Positions 32,035-40,504 of a stretch of DNA of 64,000 nucleotides are shown here, piece by piece (position 1 is the first letter of the stretch; every line of letters starts with the position of its first letter). The stretch comes from Chitinophagaceae bacterium. Its GTDB lineage: Bacteria; Bacteroidota; Bacteroidia; Chitinophagales; Chitinophagaceae. The position numbers and the translations under genes were made by a program. The stretch is from positions 1 through 64,000 of the forward strand of contig JAEUVJ010000065.1 of assembly GCA_016787085.1 (NCBI GenBank). The letters run 5' to 3'. The notes beneath the pieces were generated by a model. That model worked only from the letters and a program-made list of their open reading frames with translations. It was not told where the DNA came from and ran no database searches.

Positions 32035-32375
32035 GCCTTTTTGCTTTCGTAATGTGAACACACCCCCAATTCTCATTGGAGAAATCACCTTTTTTATTGA
32101 TTGCGTTCCGATCATGATAATACTTGCCACAAACAGGCAGGATGCGAAAACCCGGTAACAGGTGAGTTTCAAATTCACCACATAGGCAGATAGAGCACAT
32201 ATAGGTGTGTCAAATTATGTGACCCTGTGTTTCTATTGGGTCTATCCCACGGCAGGTGCAGGATAAGTTGTGGCGAAGAATAAGCGAAGAATTCAGACTG
32301 ATCCACTACTGAAAACCCGCTTACAGGCCATGTATTCAATAATTCAGATACCTTTACCGCAATAAAAGACTATTC

Positions 32376-33251
32376 ATGCTGAAATCAATGACCGGATTTG
32401 GAAGAGCTGAAAAGAATGTGACCAGCAGAACCTTCCTGGTAGACATCAAGTCGCTCAATGGAAAACAATTTGAGTTATCACTGAAACTTCCCTCTATTCT
32501 TAAGCCTTTTGAATTTGATATACGCCGCCTGCTTTCTGAAAAGCTGGCCCGGGGCAGTGTGGATTGTGCCATTAGCCTCAAAGATACCGGCCATACAAAG
32601 CCCGTTACGATCAACACCGACCTGGCCAAGGCGTATTACCAGCCATTAGCTGATTTGTCAAAAGCACTGAATCTTGACCCCTCTCATATTTTAAGCACAT
32701 TGGTAAAGCTTCCGGAAGTGATCACTCCCAGCAGTGAGACACTTTCCGATACCGAATGGGCGGATTTCCAGAAAGTACTGATGATGGCGGTGGATGACCT
32801 GAATGCACATCGCTTAGATGAAGGTAAAGTGCTGGAAGATGACCTGGTCGTTCGTATCAGTAATATATTAAAGCAGCAGGAGGAAGTGATCCGGCTGGAA
32901 CCGCTTCGCCAGCAAAAGATCAGGGAAGGGATCACCCGTTTATTAGAGGAGAATGTGGGCAAGGAGAATTACGACGGGAACCGGCTGGAACAGGAGCTTA
33001 TTTATTACATCGAGAAAATTGACATCAGCGAGGAACAGGTACGCCTGAAGAACCATTGCGATTACTTTATCTCGCTGCTGAATGAAGGCGAAGAGTCAAA
33101 AGGCAAAAAGCTTTCATTCATTCTCCAGGAAATAGGAAGAGAGATCAATACTACCGGCTCCAAAGCATACGATTCCACTATTCAGAAATGCGTAGTGATG
33201 ATGAAAGATGAGCTGGAAAAGGCCAAAGAACAGGTGCTAAATGTACTGTAA
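32376..33251 (+). CDS. yicC: YicC-family protein (YicC/YloC endoribonuclease)
   Basis: A 291-aa protein opening MLKSMTGFGRAEKN, the invariant start of the YicC family, with a conserved central VDLNGKxxE-like SLNGKQFELSLKLP. The C-terminal DUF1732 ends in STIQKCVVMMKDELEKAKEQVLNV, containing the family's E/K-rich helix. E. coli YicC degrades the small RNA RyhB, so it is probably an RNA-processing nuclease. In Bacteroidota it often lies near gmk or gldH; here gldH follows directly. Confidence 0.9.
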   Translation: MLKSMTGFGRAEKNVTSRTFLVDIKSLNGKQFELSLKLPSILKPFEFDIRRLLSEKLARGSVDCAISLKDTGHTKPVTINTDLAKAYYQPLADLSKALNLDPSHILSTLVKLPEVITPSSETLSDTEWADFQKVLMMAVDDLNAHRLDEGKVLEDDLVVRISNILKQQEEVIRLEPLRQQKIREGITRLLEENVGKENYDGNRLEQELIYYIEKIDISEEQVRLKNHCDYFISLLNEGEESKGKKLSFILQEIGREINTTGSKAYDSTIQKCVVMMKDELEKAKEQVLNVL

Positions 33252-33318
33252 CGAGGGTTGGCCGGATTTATATCCTTCTTAAGTATTTTTGAAAAAAATT
33301 CCTTTGAGATTGATCACC

Positions 33319-33786
33319 ATGACCCGTGTTTACCTGCTACTGGCTATCAGCTGCCAGCTTATTACATCTTCCTGTACTACGGTTGATCTGTATGAAAAAA
33401 CAGAACCTGTTCCCGGCCATGCATGGCTGAACAGCTTTCGCCCTTCCTTTGATTTTACTATAAAGGATACCAATGCGCTTTATCAGCTTTATATGGTGCT
33501 GCGGCATAATGAAAAATATCCCTACACTAATATTTATGTCAACCTGTATGTGCAGGCTCCCGGGCAGGATAGCGCCCTGATCATTCAGCGGGACCTTACC
33601 CTGGCTACCAGCGAAAAAGGATGGCTGGCCCCCGGCGTGGATGATATATATGAGCACCGTATCCCATTGGGCGATGCCCAGACATTAAGGTCGGGTAAAT
33701 ATACATTCACCCTTGAGCAGATCATGCGGGACAATCCTCTTCCGCATATACTGGATGCAGGTATCCGCGTTGAAAAGAAACCATGA
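33319..33786 (+). CDS. gldH: Gliding motility lipoprotein GldH
   Basis: A 155-aa lipoprotein from ATG 33319 (MTRVYLLLAISCQLITSSC; lipid Cys19). A TTG at 33289 would add ten residues ahead of the signal and is less likely. GldH features include WLNSFRPSFDFTIKDTN, the NVYVNLYVQ-type strand NIYVNLYVQAPG, and the C-terminal TFTLEQIMRDNPLPHI. GldH is required for gliding in Flavobacterium; in other Bacteroidota it accompanies the type 9 secretion machinery. The next gene starts one base after the stop. Confidence 0.88.
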   Translation: MTRVYLLLAISCQLITSSCTTVDLYEKTEPVPGHAWLNSFRPSFDFTIKDTNALYQLYMVLRHNEKYPYTNIYVNLYVQAPGQDSALIIQRDLTLATSEKGWLAPGVDDIYEHRIPLGDAQTLRSGKYTFTLEQIMRDNPLPHILDAGIRVEKKP

Positions 33787-33787
33787 C

Positions 33788-34786
33788 ATGCCTATCAATG
33801 ATGCAGTAAAGAAAAAATTGCGCCGCGCCACGATCCTTTACTGGATGCTGCTGATCTATATTATTGCTGCACTGGTGTGGTGGTTCATAACACTGGAAAA
33901 ACAGAACCTGGCAACGAAACAACTGCAGACGGCACAGCTCAATTCCCGCATGGACCCGGTGAAAGAGCAGGAAAAATACTCATCAGAGATGGCAGGCATC
34001 TACAAAGAGTACAGGAGGAACAGGGCTAAATACGCCGGCGAAGGAATTGTTTTTTTACTACTCATACTCGTTGGGGCTTCTTTTGTATATCGTTCCGTCA
34101 GGCGACAGTTCCATATCCAGTTACAGCAACAGAATTTCCTGATGGCCGTCACGCATGAATTAAAGACACCCATTTCAGTGATCAAGCTTAATCTCGAAAC
34201 CATACAGAAATATTCGTTGGATGCGGAAAAGCAAAAGAAACTGATGGCTGTCATGCTGAAAGAAACATCCCGCCTGAACTTTCTGACCAATAATATTCTG
34301 GTGGCCTCTCAACTGGAAGGCGGAGGGTATAAATTCTCCGATGAAGAACTGGATCTGTCTGATCTGCTCAAAGACTGTATCCAGGATTTCAGGGCCCGTT
34401 TCCCCGAAAGGGAGTTCCGGTCACAGATAGAGCCGGATGTAGATATAAAAGGAGATGCGTTGTTACTGCAGATGCTGATCAATAACCTGCTGGAGAATGC
34501 CGTCAAATATTCACCCCGGGAAACACCCGTGACCGCATTGTTGAAAAAGGACAATCATACGGTAAAACTGCAGGTGATTGATGAAGGCCAGGGTATTGCC
34601 GATGAGGAAAAGAAAAAAGTGTTTTCCAAGTTTTACCGGATCGGCAATGAAGCTACCCGGAAAACACAGGGAACCGGGCTTGGGCTCTATCTTTGCAGTA
34701 AGATAGCCCTTGATCATAATGCCGACATTTCGGTGACAAACAATATACCCCATGGGAGTAATTTTGCGGTCACTTTTAACTTATGA
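33788..34786 (+). CDS. Two-component sensor histidine kinase
   Basis: From ATG 33788 (MPINDAVKKKLRR) the protein has 332 aa. Two membrane helices lie near residues 18-35 and 85-102, and a short Gln-rich extracytoplasmic region sits between them. The kinase core has the H-box HELKTPISVIKLNLE, N-box LINNLLENAVKYS, G1 DEGQGI, F-box FYRIGNE and G2 GTGLGLYL. It overlaps the response regulator by four bases (ATGA), so the pair is one unit. The signal sensed is not apparent. Confidence 0.92.
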   Translation: MPINDAVKKKLRRATILYWMLLIYIIAALVWWFITLEKQNLATKQLQTAQLNSRMDPVKEQEKYSSEMAGIYKEYRRNRAKYAGEGIVFLLLILVGASFVYRSVRRQFHIQLQQQNFLMAVTHELKTPISVIKLNLETIQKYSLDAEKQKKLMAVMLKETSRLNFLTNNILVASQLEGGGYKFSDEELDLSDLLKDCIQDFRARFPEREFRSQIEPDVDIKGDALLLQMLINNLLENAVKYSPRETPVTALLKKDNHTVKLQVIDEGQGIADEEKKKVFSKFYRIGNEATRKTQGTGLGLYLCSKIALDHNADISVTNNIPHGSNFAVTFNL

Positions 34787-35490
34787 GCACAGATAAGAAC
34801 ATATCCATTCTGCTGGTAGAGGATGAAGAGAACCTGCACGAGGCATTGAAATTAAACCTGGAACTGGAAGGATATACAGTTACATCCGCCTACGATGGAG
34901 CCGCTGCGCTCAAAGCGGTCAATGCAGAATATTTTGACCTGATCATACTGGATGTAATGCTGCCGGAAATGGATGGTATCAGTGTGGCAGAGACGGTGCG
35001 CATCAGCAACAATGAAGTGCCTATACTTATTCTCAGTGCCAAAAATACCAGTGCCGACAGGGTATTAGGCTTAAAGAAAGGAGCAGATGATTATTTGACC
35101 AAGCCTTTCAACCTGGAAGAGCTTTTATTGAGAGTTCACAAGCTTATTGACAAGAATAAAAAGATACAGGATAAGACCTCGCTGGGCAATAGCTATACGT
35201 TTGGCGACAATATCATTGACTTCAAAGCACAGGAAGCTACTACCAAAGCCGGTCAGAAAGTACAGCTTAGCAAGAAGGAGACCATGCTGCTGAAGCTGCT
35301 TATCGAGAATAAGAATGAAGTGGTGCCCCGGGAAAAGATACTGCAGGCTGTATGGGGTTATAATGTATACCCTACTACCCGCACTATTGACAACTTCATA
35401 CTCAATTTCCGCAAATACTTTGAAGAGGATAGCCGGAATCCCAGGTATTTTCATTCAGTAAGAGGGGTGGGCTACAAATATTCTGAATAG
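34783..35490 (+). CDS. OmpR/PhoB-family response regulator
   Basis: A 235-aa DNA-binding regulator. The receiver domain has the acidic pair LVEDEEN, phospho-acceptor LDVMLPEMDG and KPFNLEELL. The winged-helix effector domain ends TIDNFILNFRKYFEEDSRN and VRGVGYKYSE. It is co-transcribed with the sensor kinase via an ATGA overlap. It converges with batD with a one-base gap, so transcription read-through or interference is likely. Confidence 0.93.
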   Translation: MSTDKNISILLVEDEENLHEALKLNLELEGYTVTSAYDGAAALKAVNAEYFDLIILDVMLPEMDGISVAETVRISNNEVPILILSAKNTSADRVLGLKKGADDYLTKPFNLEELLLRVHKLIDKNKKIQDKTSLGNSYTFGDNIIDFKAQEATTKAGQKVQLSKKETMLLKLLIENKNEVVPREKILQAVWGYNVYPTTRTIDNFILNFRKYFEEDSRNPRYFHSVRGVGYKYSE

Positions 35491-35491
35491 C

Positions 35492-37216
35492 TCAGGAAGC
35501 GGTTACCTGCTCCAACACTTTTTTTGTTCTTTCCAGCAGTTCCTGTCTATCATGGATGAACTCCGCTTTGGTAAAAGCGGCCGCTTCACATTGTTCGAGT
35601 ATGGCCAGTATCTCACGGGCCTGATCCGGTAATAGCTGCGCTGACTGTAATATTTCCTGTTTATTGATCCGGCTGCCAGCAAGATGAAGTGAATCTGCTA
35701 AGTGATCCCAGATGGTCTTTTGCAGCAGTGAATAGAACCGGCTGTCATTTTCTTTCAAAGCTGTATATACAGGCCCGAGTACATCATCAGCAGATAGTTT
35801 GTTTTCTTCAACAGGTTGTATGATCCGCGGGGGTGTCCTTCTTTTCATAAACCAGTATATGCCGGTTATGGATAACAATACAATGCCGGCGATCCAGGCT
35901 AGCATTCCCTGCTTGTGTTTTCTTGTTTTTTCAGCTTCTTCAATAGCTGTCGTTTCTTTTTCCTTTTCGCTGATCTTTACTTCTACTGCCCGGGTGGACA
36001 CAGTCCTGTATATATTACTGTCCGTGTCAAAGAATGCTACTGAAACAGCCGGTATGGTATAGCTGCCTGAACGGGAAGCCACAAAAGGAAAATGAAAGAC
36101 CCTTTCCCCTTTCAGCGGGACATGTGTTTTTTGCAGCGTGTCTTTTATTATAGCATCAAAACCTTCTAATCCCGGAGGCCATGATATGACAGGGGCGGTC
36201 AATTGTGTAAAATTCCCTTTTCCTGAAATAGTGATCAATAGTTCGCCTTCTTCATTACGGGCCAGTTCATTTTTTTTGACAAAAGCGCTGATTTGGAACT
36301 TACCGGTGGCGCCGGTAAATGAAGATGGTTTATTTTTTTCAGGATAAGGTTTTACGGTGATCGCTATTTTGTCAGTACTGATACTACTCTCATAGGTCAC
36401 CGTCTGCCCGTCACTCTTTTTTTCTTCTTTATCTTCAAAAAACCCTTCAACGACCTCCTGCTCTGTTCTTTTACTGACCACGCTCCGGGAAAATTCCACT
36501 TTGTTCATTACTTCCATAGGATCGATCATGAACAAACCGGCCTGCAGCGGGTATAACTGAACGGTGCGGACTGTATGTACAACAAAAGCCTTGTCACCGA
36601 CGGTTTCCGCATTTGAGACCTTATCATCAAGGCTTACTACGTCCTGTACGGTAAAGCCATAAAATCCGGGGTTCTTGACAATATCCGATCTTGACTGCAG
36701 CCTTGAATAGAGTTTGAAAGTAGCTACAACGGGCTCACCGATATAACAACTTCTTTTGTTCACCATCACTTTCATGAACAGGTTGCGCCTGATCTTTTCA
36801 TAGGGATCTTCGCCCAGCCGGAGAAAGTAGTCTGAACTCTTATCCTCTTCCTGGTTCCTGTCAGTTATCTCTATGTACTGATCGTCGCTTTTAATGAACC
36901 GGCCATTCACTTTTGCCGTAGCGCCGGGTATGAGATAACGTCCCGGTCTTTCTGCCATCAGCGTGAATACGTAGTTCTTTACCGGTATAGCGCCATTGGG
37001 GGTTCTTCCATGATAGATGCCCGGGCCATTGATCAGCCGGAGTTCTTTAAACGATGGCCGGGTAAAACTATCATTGTCATCACTGCTTTCGATGACATAC
37101 TCCACGGGGAAAGAGCGGCCCACTTCTGCTGTGGACGGCACGATCGTTTTAAAGACCACCTGTGCCCCGGCAATCAAGGAGAAAAGCAGCAATATGGATA
37201 TAATAATAGCCCGCAT
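35492..37216 (-). CDS. batD: BatD-family protein (oxygen tolerance type)
   Basis: A 574-aa membrane protein with a signal peptide (AIIISILLLFSLIAGAQ), a large periplasmic part of Ig-like beta domains (for example FPVEYVIESSD, YVFTLMAERPGRYLIPGA, RSGSYTIPAVS), one membrane helix near residue 440 (MLAWIAGIVLLSITGIYW), and a helical cytoplasmic tail. This is the BatD architecture. In other Bacteroidota BatD sits with BatA/B/C and a MoxR ATPase; here it is isolated, which is unusual. Confidence 0.88.
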   Translation of the reverse strand: MRAIIISILLLFSLIAGAQVVFKTIVPSTAEVGRSFPVEYVIESSDDNDSFTRPSFKELRLINGPGIYHGRTPNGAIPVKNYVFTLMAERPGRYLIPGATAKVNGRFIKSDDQYIEITDRNQEEDKSSDYFLRLGEDPYEKIRRNLFMKVMVNKRSCYIGEPVVATFKLYSRLQSRSDIVKNPGFYGFTVQDVVSLDDKVSNAETVGDKAFVVHTVRTVQLYPLQAGLFMIDPMEVMNKVEFSRSVVSKRTEQEVVEGFFEDKEEKKSDGQTVTYESSISTDKIAITVKPYPEKNKPSSFTGATGKFQISAFVKKNELARNEEGELLITISGKGNFTQLTAPVISWPPGLEGFDAIIKDTLQKTHVPLKGERVFHFPFVASRSGSYTIPAVSVAFFDTDSNIYRTVSTRAVEVKISEKEKETTAIEEAEKTRKHKQGMLAWIAGIVLLSITGIYWFMKRRTPPRIIQPVEENKLSADDVLGPVYTALKENDSRFYSLLQKTIWDHLADSLHLAGSRINKQEILQSAQLLPDQAREILAILEQCEAAAFTKAEFIHDRQELLERTKKVLEQVTAS

Positions 37217-37292
37217 CAGCCCGGCTAAAATAATACAGGGTCTGCAAAGCCGGTATTAAAATGTGTCACCGGGATAATAATCTTGTGTGCGG

Positions 37293-38027
37293 CTACAGGT
37301 CGCCTAGCTGCGGCCGGATGACAATGTCCTCCACGCATGCCTGCGGCGATAGCTGAGAGGCAGCATATACCATTTTGGCTATGTCAGATGCTTCCATGAT
37401 GCGTTTGGAGGAGTTATCAAAATCACCCCAGGAGTCCGTCATTACTGCGCCGGGATGAACAGATGTCACTTTGATCCCATGCGGTTTCATTTCTTCCCGC
37501 AGGTTCTTGCTGAACCCATACAGGGCAAATTTACTGATGCTATAAGCGCCGCCATTGTCGTAAGCGTGCAGGGAAGCAATAGAGCATATATTGAAGATAT
37601 GCCCCGATCTTCTTTTCATCATTTCAGGTAATACAGCTCTTGTAAGGTGATAAGCGCTGTACAGGTTCGTTGCGATCTGATTTTCGAGGGTTCCTTCCGG
37701 CTCATTGTACACACTGCCGGGTTCAAAGACTCCGGCATTGTTGATCACTATATCAGGCACCATAAAATCAAGACACCATTCGCCCAGTGCTTTAGCCTCT
37801 TCTTTTTTACTGAGATCAAATGGTTTGGCTTTGATCGTGACATCCGGGTATTTTGTTATAAGCTCTTCAGTGGTCTTATACAGGGTTATGCCATTACGGG
37901 AACTCAGGCATAGGTTATATCCATGTGCGGCAAATATCTCCGCCAGGGCTTTCCCTATTCCCCGTGAAGCGCCGGTTATAACAACATTCTTTCCCCCAAC
38001 TGCTGAAGAGGAGCTGATAGTTCCCAT
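37293..38027 (-). CDS. Short-chain dehydrogenase/reductase
   Basis: A 244-aa classical SDR. Motifs: VITGASRGIGKALAE (TGxxxGIG), NNAGV, and catalytic SIASLHAYDNGGAYSISKFAL with Ser, Tyr and Lys. A C-terminal extension of normal length ends VIRPQLGDL. The substrate is not predictable. It diverges from the yjjG-type gene across 36 bases, with a TAAGTTTG element on the minus strand. It is not clearly in an operon with batD, 76 bases downstream. Confidence 0.85.
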   Translation of the reverse strand: MGTISSSSAVGGKNVVITGASRGIGKALAEIFAAHGYNLCLSSRNGITLYKTTEELITKYPDVTIKAKPFDLSKKEEAKALGEWCLDFMVPDIVINNAGVFEPGSVYNEPEGTLENQIATNLYSAYHLTRAVLPEMMKRRSGHIFNICSIASLHAYDNGGAYSISKFALYGFSKNLREEMKPHGIKVTSVHPGAVMTDSWGDFDNSSKRIMEASDIAKMVYAASQLSPQACVEDIVIRPQLGDL

Positions 38028-38052
38028 ACTTGAAATTTTGTTCTGTAATTTG

Positions 38053-38060
38053 CAAACTTA
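38053..38060 (-). promoter_or_regulatory. -7 box TAAGTTTG for the SDR gene
   Basis: Perfect TAnnTTTG on the minus strand, 25 bases before ATG 38027. On the plus strand the same place shows only a 7-base TAATTTG, so the two divergent promoters may overlap. Confidence 0.45.
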
Positions 38061-38063
38061 ATT

Positions 38064-38780
38064 ATGAATGATAAATACCGTCATCTTTTCTTCGACCTGG
38101 ATCACACCCTGTGGGATTTTGAAGCCAATGCGAGGGCTACGCTTTTAACCTTATATGATTCACTGGGGTTAAAAGCAAGAGGGGTGCATGATTTTGAGCT
38201 CTTTTACCGGAATTACCTCGTACATAATGATAAACTATGGGAAAGGTACCGCAACGGGTATGTAAAACAGGAAGAATTGCGGGTGAAAAGGATGTGGCTG
38301 TCGCTGCTGGATTTTAAAATAGCGGATGACAAGCTGTCTAAGGAAATGAGTGACCAGTTCCTGGATATGCTGCCGACCCGCAACCTGTTATTCCCTTATA
38401 CCAAAGAGATTTTAGAATACCTGTCCGGCAAGAATTACCAGTTGCATCTGATCACCAATGGATTTGAGAAAACACAGCATAGCAAGCTCAAATACTCAGG
38501 GCTGGCCGTTTTCTTTGAAAAAGTGATCACATCCGAAGGTTCCAACAGTTTAAAACCGAATAAAGAGATATTTGAATTTGCTTTTCAGCAAACCGGCGCC
38601 AGGCCCGAAGAAAGCATCATGATCGGCGATACGATTGATGTGGACATACTCGGCGCTGTTAATGCCGGTATTGACCAGGTGCACGTGAATCATCTTACCA
38701 AAGAGCCGGTGCCGGTCAGCGAGGAAACGCTGCCAACTTACACGGTATATTCCCTGAAAGAATTAGAAGCGATTTTTTAG
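38064..38780 (+). CDS. yjjG: YjjG-family noncanonical pyrimidine nucleotidase (HAD)
   Basis: A 238-aa HAD hydrolase. Motif I FFDLDHTLWDFEANA holds the nucleophile Asp, motif II is HLITNGFEKTQHSK, and motifs III/IV are SLKPNKEIF and MIGDTIDVDILGA. The N-terminal cap and the DFEANA motif are typical of YjjG, which removes phosphate from damaged or noncanonical pyrimidine nucleotides. It converges with psd across a spacer made of an 8-nt repeat. Confidence 0.88.
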   Translation: MNDKYRHLFFDLDHTLWDFEANARATLLTLYDSLGLKARGVHDFELFYRNYLVHNDKLWERYRNGYVKQEELRVKRMWLSLLDFKIADDKLSKEMSDQFLDMLPTRNLLFPYTKEILEYLSGKNYQLHLITNGFEKTQHSKLKYSGLAVFFEKVITSEGSNSLKPNKEIFEFAFQQTGARPEESIMIGDTIDVDILGAVNAGIDQVHVNHLTKEPVPVSEETLPTYTVYSLKELEAIF

Positions 38781-38792
38781 GAAGGAATATTA

Positions 38793-38832
38793 ATCAATAA
38801 ATCATCGGATCAGCACATCATCAAATCGCATT
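38793..38832. repeat. Octamer tandem repeat (ATCNNNNN)
   Basis: Five consecutive 8-nt units, each starting ATC (ATCAATAA, ATCATCGG and so on), fill the 50-base spacer between the convergent yjjG and psd genes and touch the psd stop codon. Only the first three positions are conserved. Confidence 0.65.
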
Positions 38833-39487
38833 ACCAGGTAGCGATCACTGTTACACCACCCTCGGGCTTATCACCGATCTTAGCCATGATCTTTGCGTCT
38901 AATGGCAACAGCAGGTCCACCCTTGAGCCGAATTTGATAAAGCCCATTTCATCAGTTTGTTTCACTTGTTGTCCGGGCTGGAGATAGTTAATGATACGTT
39001 TGGCCAGTGCCCCGGCGATCTGTTTGACCAATATCTCTTTGCCGTCTTTGCGATACACTACCGTATGCCTTTCATTCTCGGTAGATGATTTTGGGTGCCA
39101 GGCCACCAGGTATTTGCCTTTGTGGTATTGACTATAAGAAACTTCGCCGCTGACCGGGTTCCGGTTCACATGTACATTCAACGGACTCATGAAAATAGAT
39201 ACCTGTATACGGCGGTCAGTAAAATATTCATCGGCCTGCACTTCTTCAATGGCCACTACTTTGCCATCGGCGGGAGCAACAATTGCATTTTCTGCAATGG
39301 TCAGTTTTCTTTTCGGAATGCGGAAGAAGGAGATGATGAAAAGAAACAGTCCCAGCGTCAGGAAAAAAATGATCCAGGTAATGACAGGCTGTTCAAAACT
39401 GAGAAAATAAAATGAAAGCAGGTTGATGACGCCGAAGATGATCGCTGCTACTGCAATCGAGGTATAGCCTTCCTTATGAATGGTCAT
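38831..39487 (-). CDS. psd: Phosphatidylserine decarboxylase
   Basis: A 218-aa proenzyme of the archaeal/Bacteroidota short type. Two N-terminal membrane helices lead into VSIFMSPLNVHVNRNPVSGE and the self-cleavage site FIKFGSRVDLLLP, where Gly-Ser scission forms the pyruvoyl group. It converts phosphatidylserine to phosphatidylethanolamine at the inner membrane. The cdsA gene follows upstream on the same strand, so the two enzymes of phospholipid head-group synthesis are adjacent. A TATATTTG promoter element precedes the start. Confidence 0.93.
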   Translation of the reverse strand: MTIHKEGYTSIAVAAIIFGVINLLSFYFLSFEQPVITWIIFFLTLGLFLFIISFFRIPKRKLTIAENAIVAPADGKVVAIEEVQADEYFTDRRIQVSIFMSPLNVHVNRNPVSGEVSYSQYHKGKYLVAWHPKSSTENERHTVVYRKDGKEILVKQIAGALAKRIINYLQPGQQVKQTDEMGFIKFGSRVDLLLPLDAKIMAKIGDKPEGGVTVIATW

Positions 39488-39504
39488 TGAGTTGGATTGT
39501 GGTG

Positions 39505-39512
39505 CAAATATA
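39505..39512 (-). promoter_or_regulatory. psd -7 box TATATTTG
   Basis: Perfect TAnnTTTG on the minus strand, 17 bases before the psd ATG at 39487. This suggests psd has its own promoter despite following cdsA. Confidence 0.5.
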
Positions 39513-39534
39513 GTGAAATGGAAGCCTCACCTGC

Positions 39535-39551
39535 CCTCTCCAAAGGAGAGG
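39535..39551. repeat. Palindrome CCTCTCC-AAA-GGAGAGG
   Basis: A perfect 7-bp inverted repeat with a 3-base loop between cdsA and psd. The surrounding CTGCCCTCTCC...GGAGAGG is like the GGAGAGGG palindromes often scattered in Bacteroidota spacers. It has no T-run, so it is a repeat rather than a clear terminator. Confidence 0.6.
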
Positions 39552-39622
39552 AACTGCGCACAGCCCCCGCTTATGCTGCTATCCTATAGTCCTTTGCATT
39601 TCTTATTCGGGCAACCCATCCA

Positions 39623-40492
39623 TCAGGGTAAGAATAAAACTATTATATACAGCCATACAAAAGGTATAGCTAAGAGTAACGAGTCAAAACGGTCTAAGAA
39701 ACCGCCATGGCCAGGCATCAGGCTGCCGCTGTCTTTTACACCGGCCATGCGTTTGAGTTTGGATTCGAGCAGATCGCCAAAGGTGCCGGCGATAGCAGCG
39801 ATCAAAGTAATAAATACTATTGTAATCCCTTCTGCTTTAAAGCCTGAATAGACTACTGAAATGATTACTGCGAGTATAATTCCACCAACAGTTCCTTCCC
39901 AGGTTTTTTTAGGTGAAATAGCAGAGAGGGGTGTTTTGCCAATAATAGAGCCAACAATGTAAGCCATCGTGTCGTTGATCCAGATCGAAAAAATTATTGT
40001 GCAAGGAATAACTTTTCCATGATCAATAAATAGAAAGTCCCCTTTGAAAGCCATTCCAATTTGCCTTAATTCCATCATCAATCCCCAGCTCAGCGAAATA
40101 TAGAGCAATCCCAATGCTGCAGCGCCAAAGGCTTTTAATTTTACCGGGTGTTTTTGAAAAATACCCATCAGCAACAAGGCAAAGCCCGCGGCTGAAACGG
40201 ATAAAGAAAAATTCTCCTTCAGTCCATAACCACTGATCCGGTAAGCAGGCCCGCAAAACCATAATAGCAAACCATAGCCCATTACCATAAATCCCAGTTT
40301 TGTATAGGGATGAAATATTGTTTGCTGTATTTTTTCAGTTAGTTTTAAATACTCCCACCAGCAGCCAAAATGAATAATGGAAAACAATACCAAAAAACTC
40401 CAGTGGTTCCATAATAATCCTGTCAGCATGACTGCTACAAATACTATTGCTGTCAATGCCCTTGTCCGGAATGTTTGCCAGTTGAATGCCAT
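39623..40492 (-). CDS. cdsA: Phosphatidate cytidylyltransferase
   Basis: A 289-aa membrane protein with about eight helices. The conserved C-terminal block includes SPKKTWEGTVGG, GTFGDLLESKLKRMAG and the signature KDSGSLMPGHGGFLDRFDSL. It makes CDP-diacylglycerol from phosphatidic acid and CTP, the precursor of phosphatidylserine and other phospholipids. The upstream CPBP protease gene ends 12 bases before it, so both are probably in one transcript. In related genomes cdsA also lies near ftsH; here it is about 12 kb away. Confidence 0.93.
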   Translation of the reverse strand: MAFNWQTFRTRALTAIVFVAVMLTGLLWNHWSFLVLFSIIHFGCWWEYLKLTEKIQQTIFHPYTKLGFMVMGYGLLLWFCGPAYRISGYGLKENFSLSVSAAGFALLLMGIFQKHPVKLKAFGAAALGLLYISLSWGLMMELRQIGMAFKGDFLFIDHGKVIPCTIIFSIWINDTMAYIVGSIIGKTPLSAISPKKTWEGTVGGIILAVIISVVYSGFKAEGITIVFITLIAAIAGTFGDLLESKLKRMAGVKDSGSLMPGHGGFLDRFDSLLLAIPFVWLYIIVLFLP

Positions 40493-40504
40493 GAAACCAA
40501 TCGT

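Larger units (their letters stand above)
31589..32375. other. Gene-poor spacer of about 790 bases
   Basis: Between divergent lpxD and yicC. AT-rich around 31900-31990. It holds the candidate small RNA at 31962-32034. Two overlapping minus-strand reading frames (31913-32200 and 31984-32181) have no recognisable features and run across that hairpin, so I do not call them. The rest shows nothing I can support. Confidence 0.55.

Noticed and set aside
31913..32200. Minus-strand frames of 95 and 65 codons in the lpxD-yicC gap
   Set aside because: They cross the perfect terminator hairpin at 32006-32034 and have no recognisable domain; the hairpin is better explained as a plus-strand RNA end.
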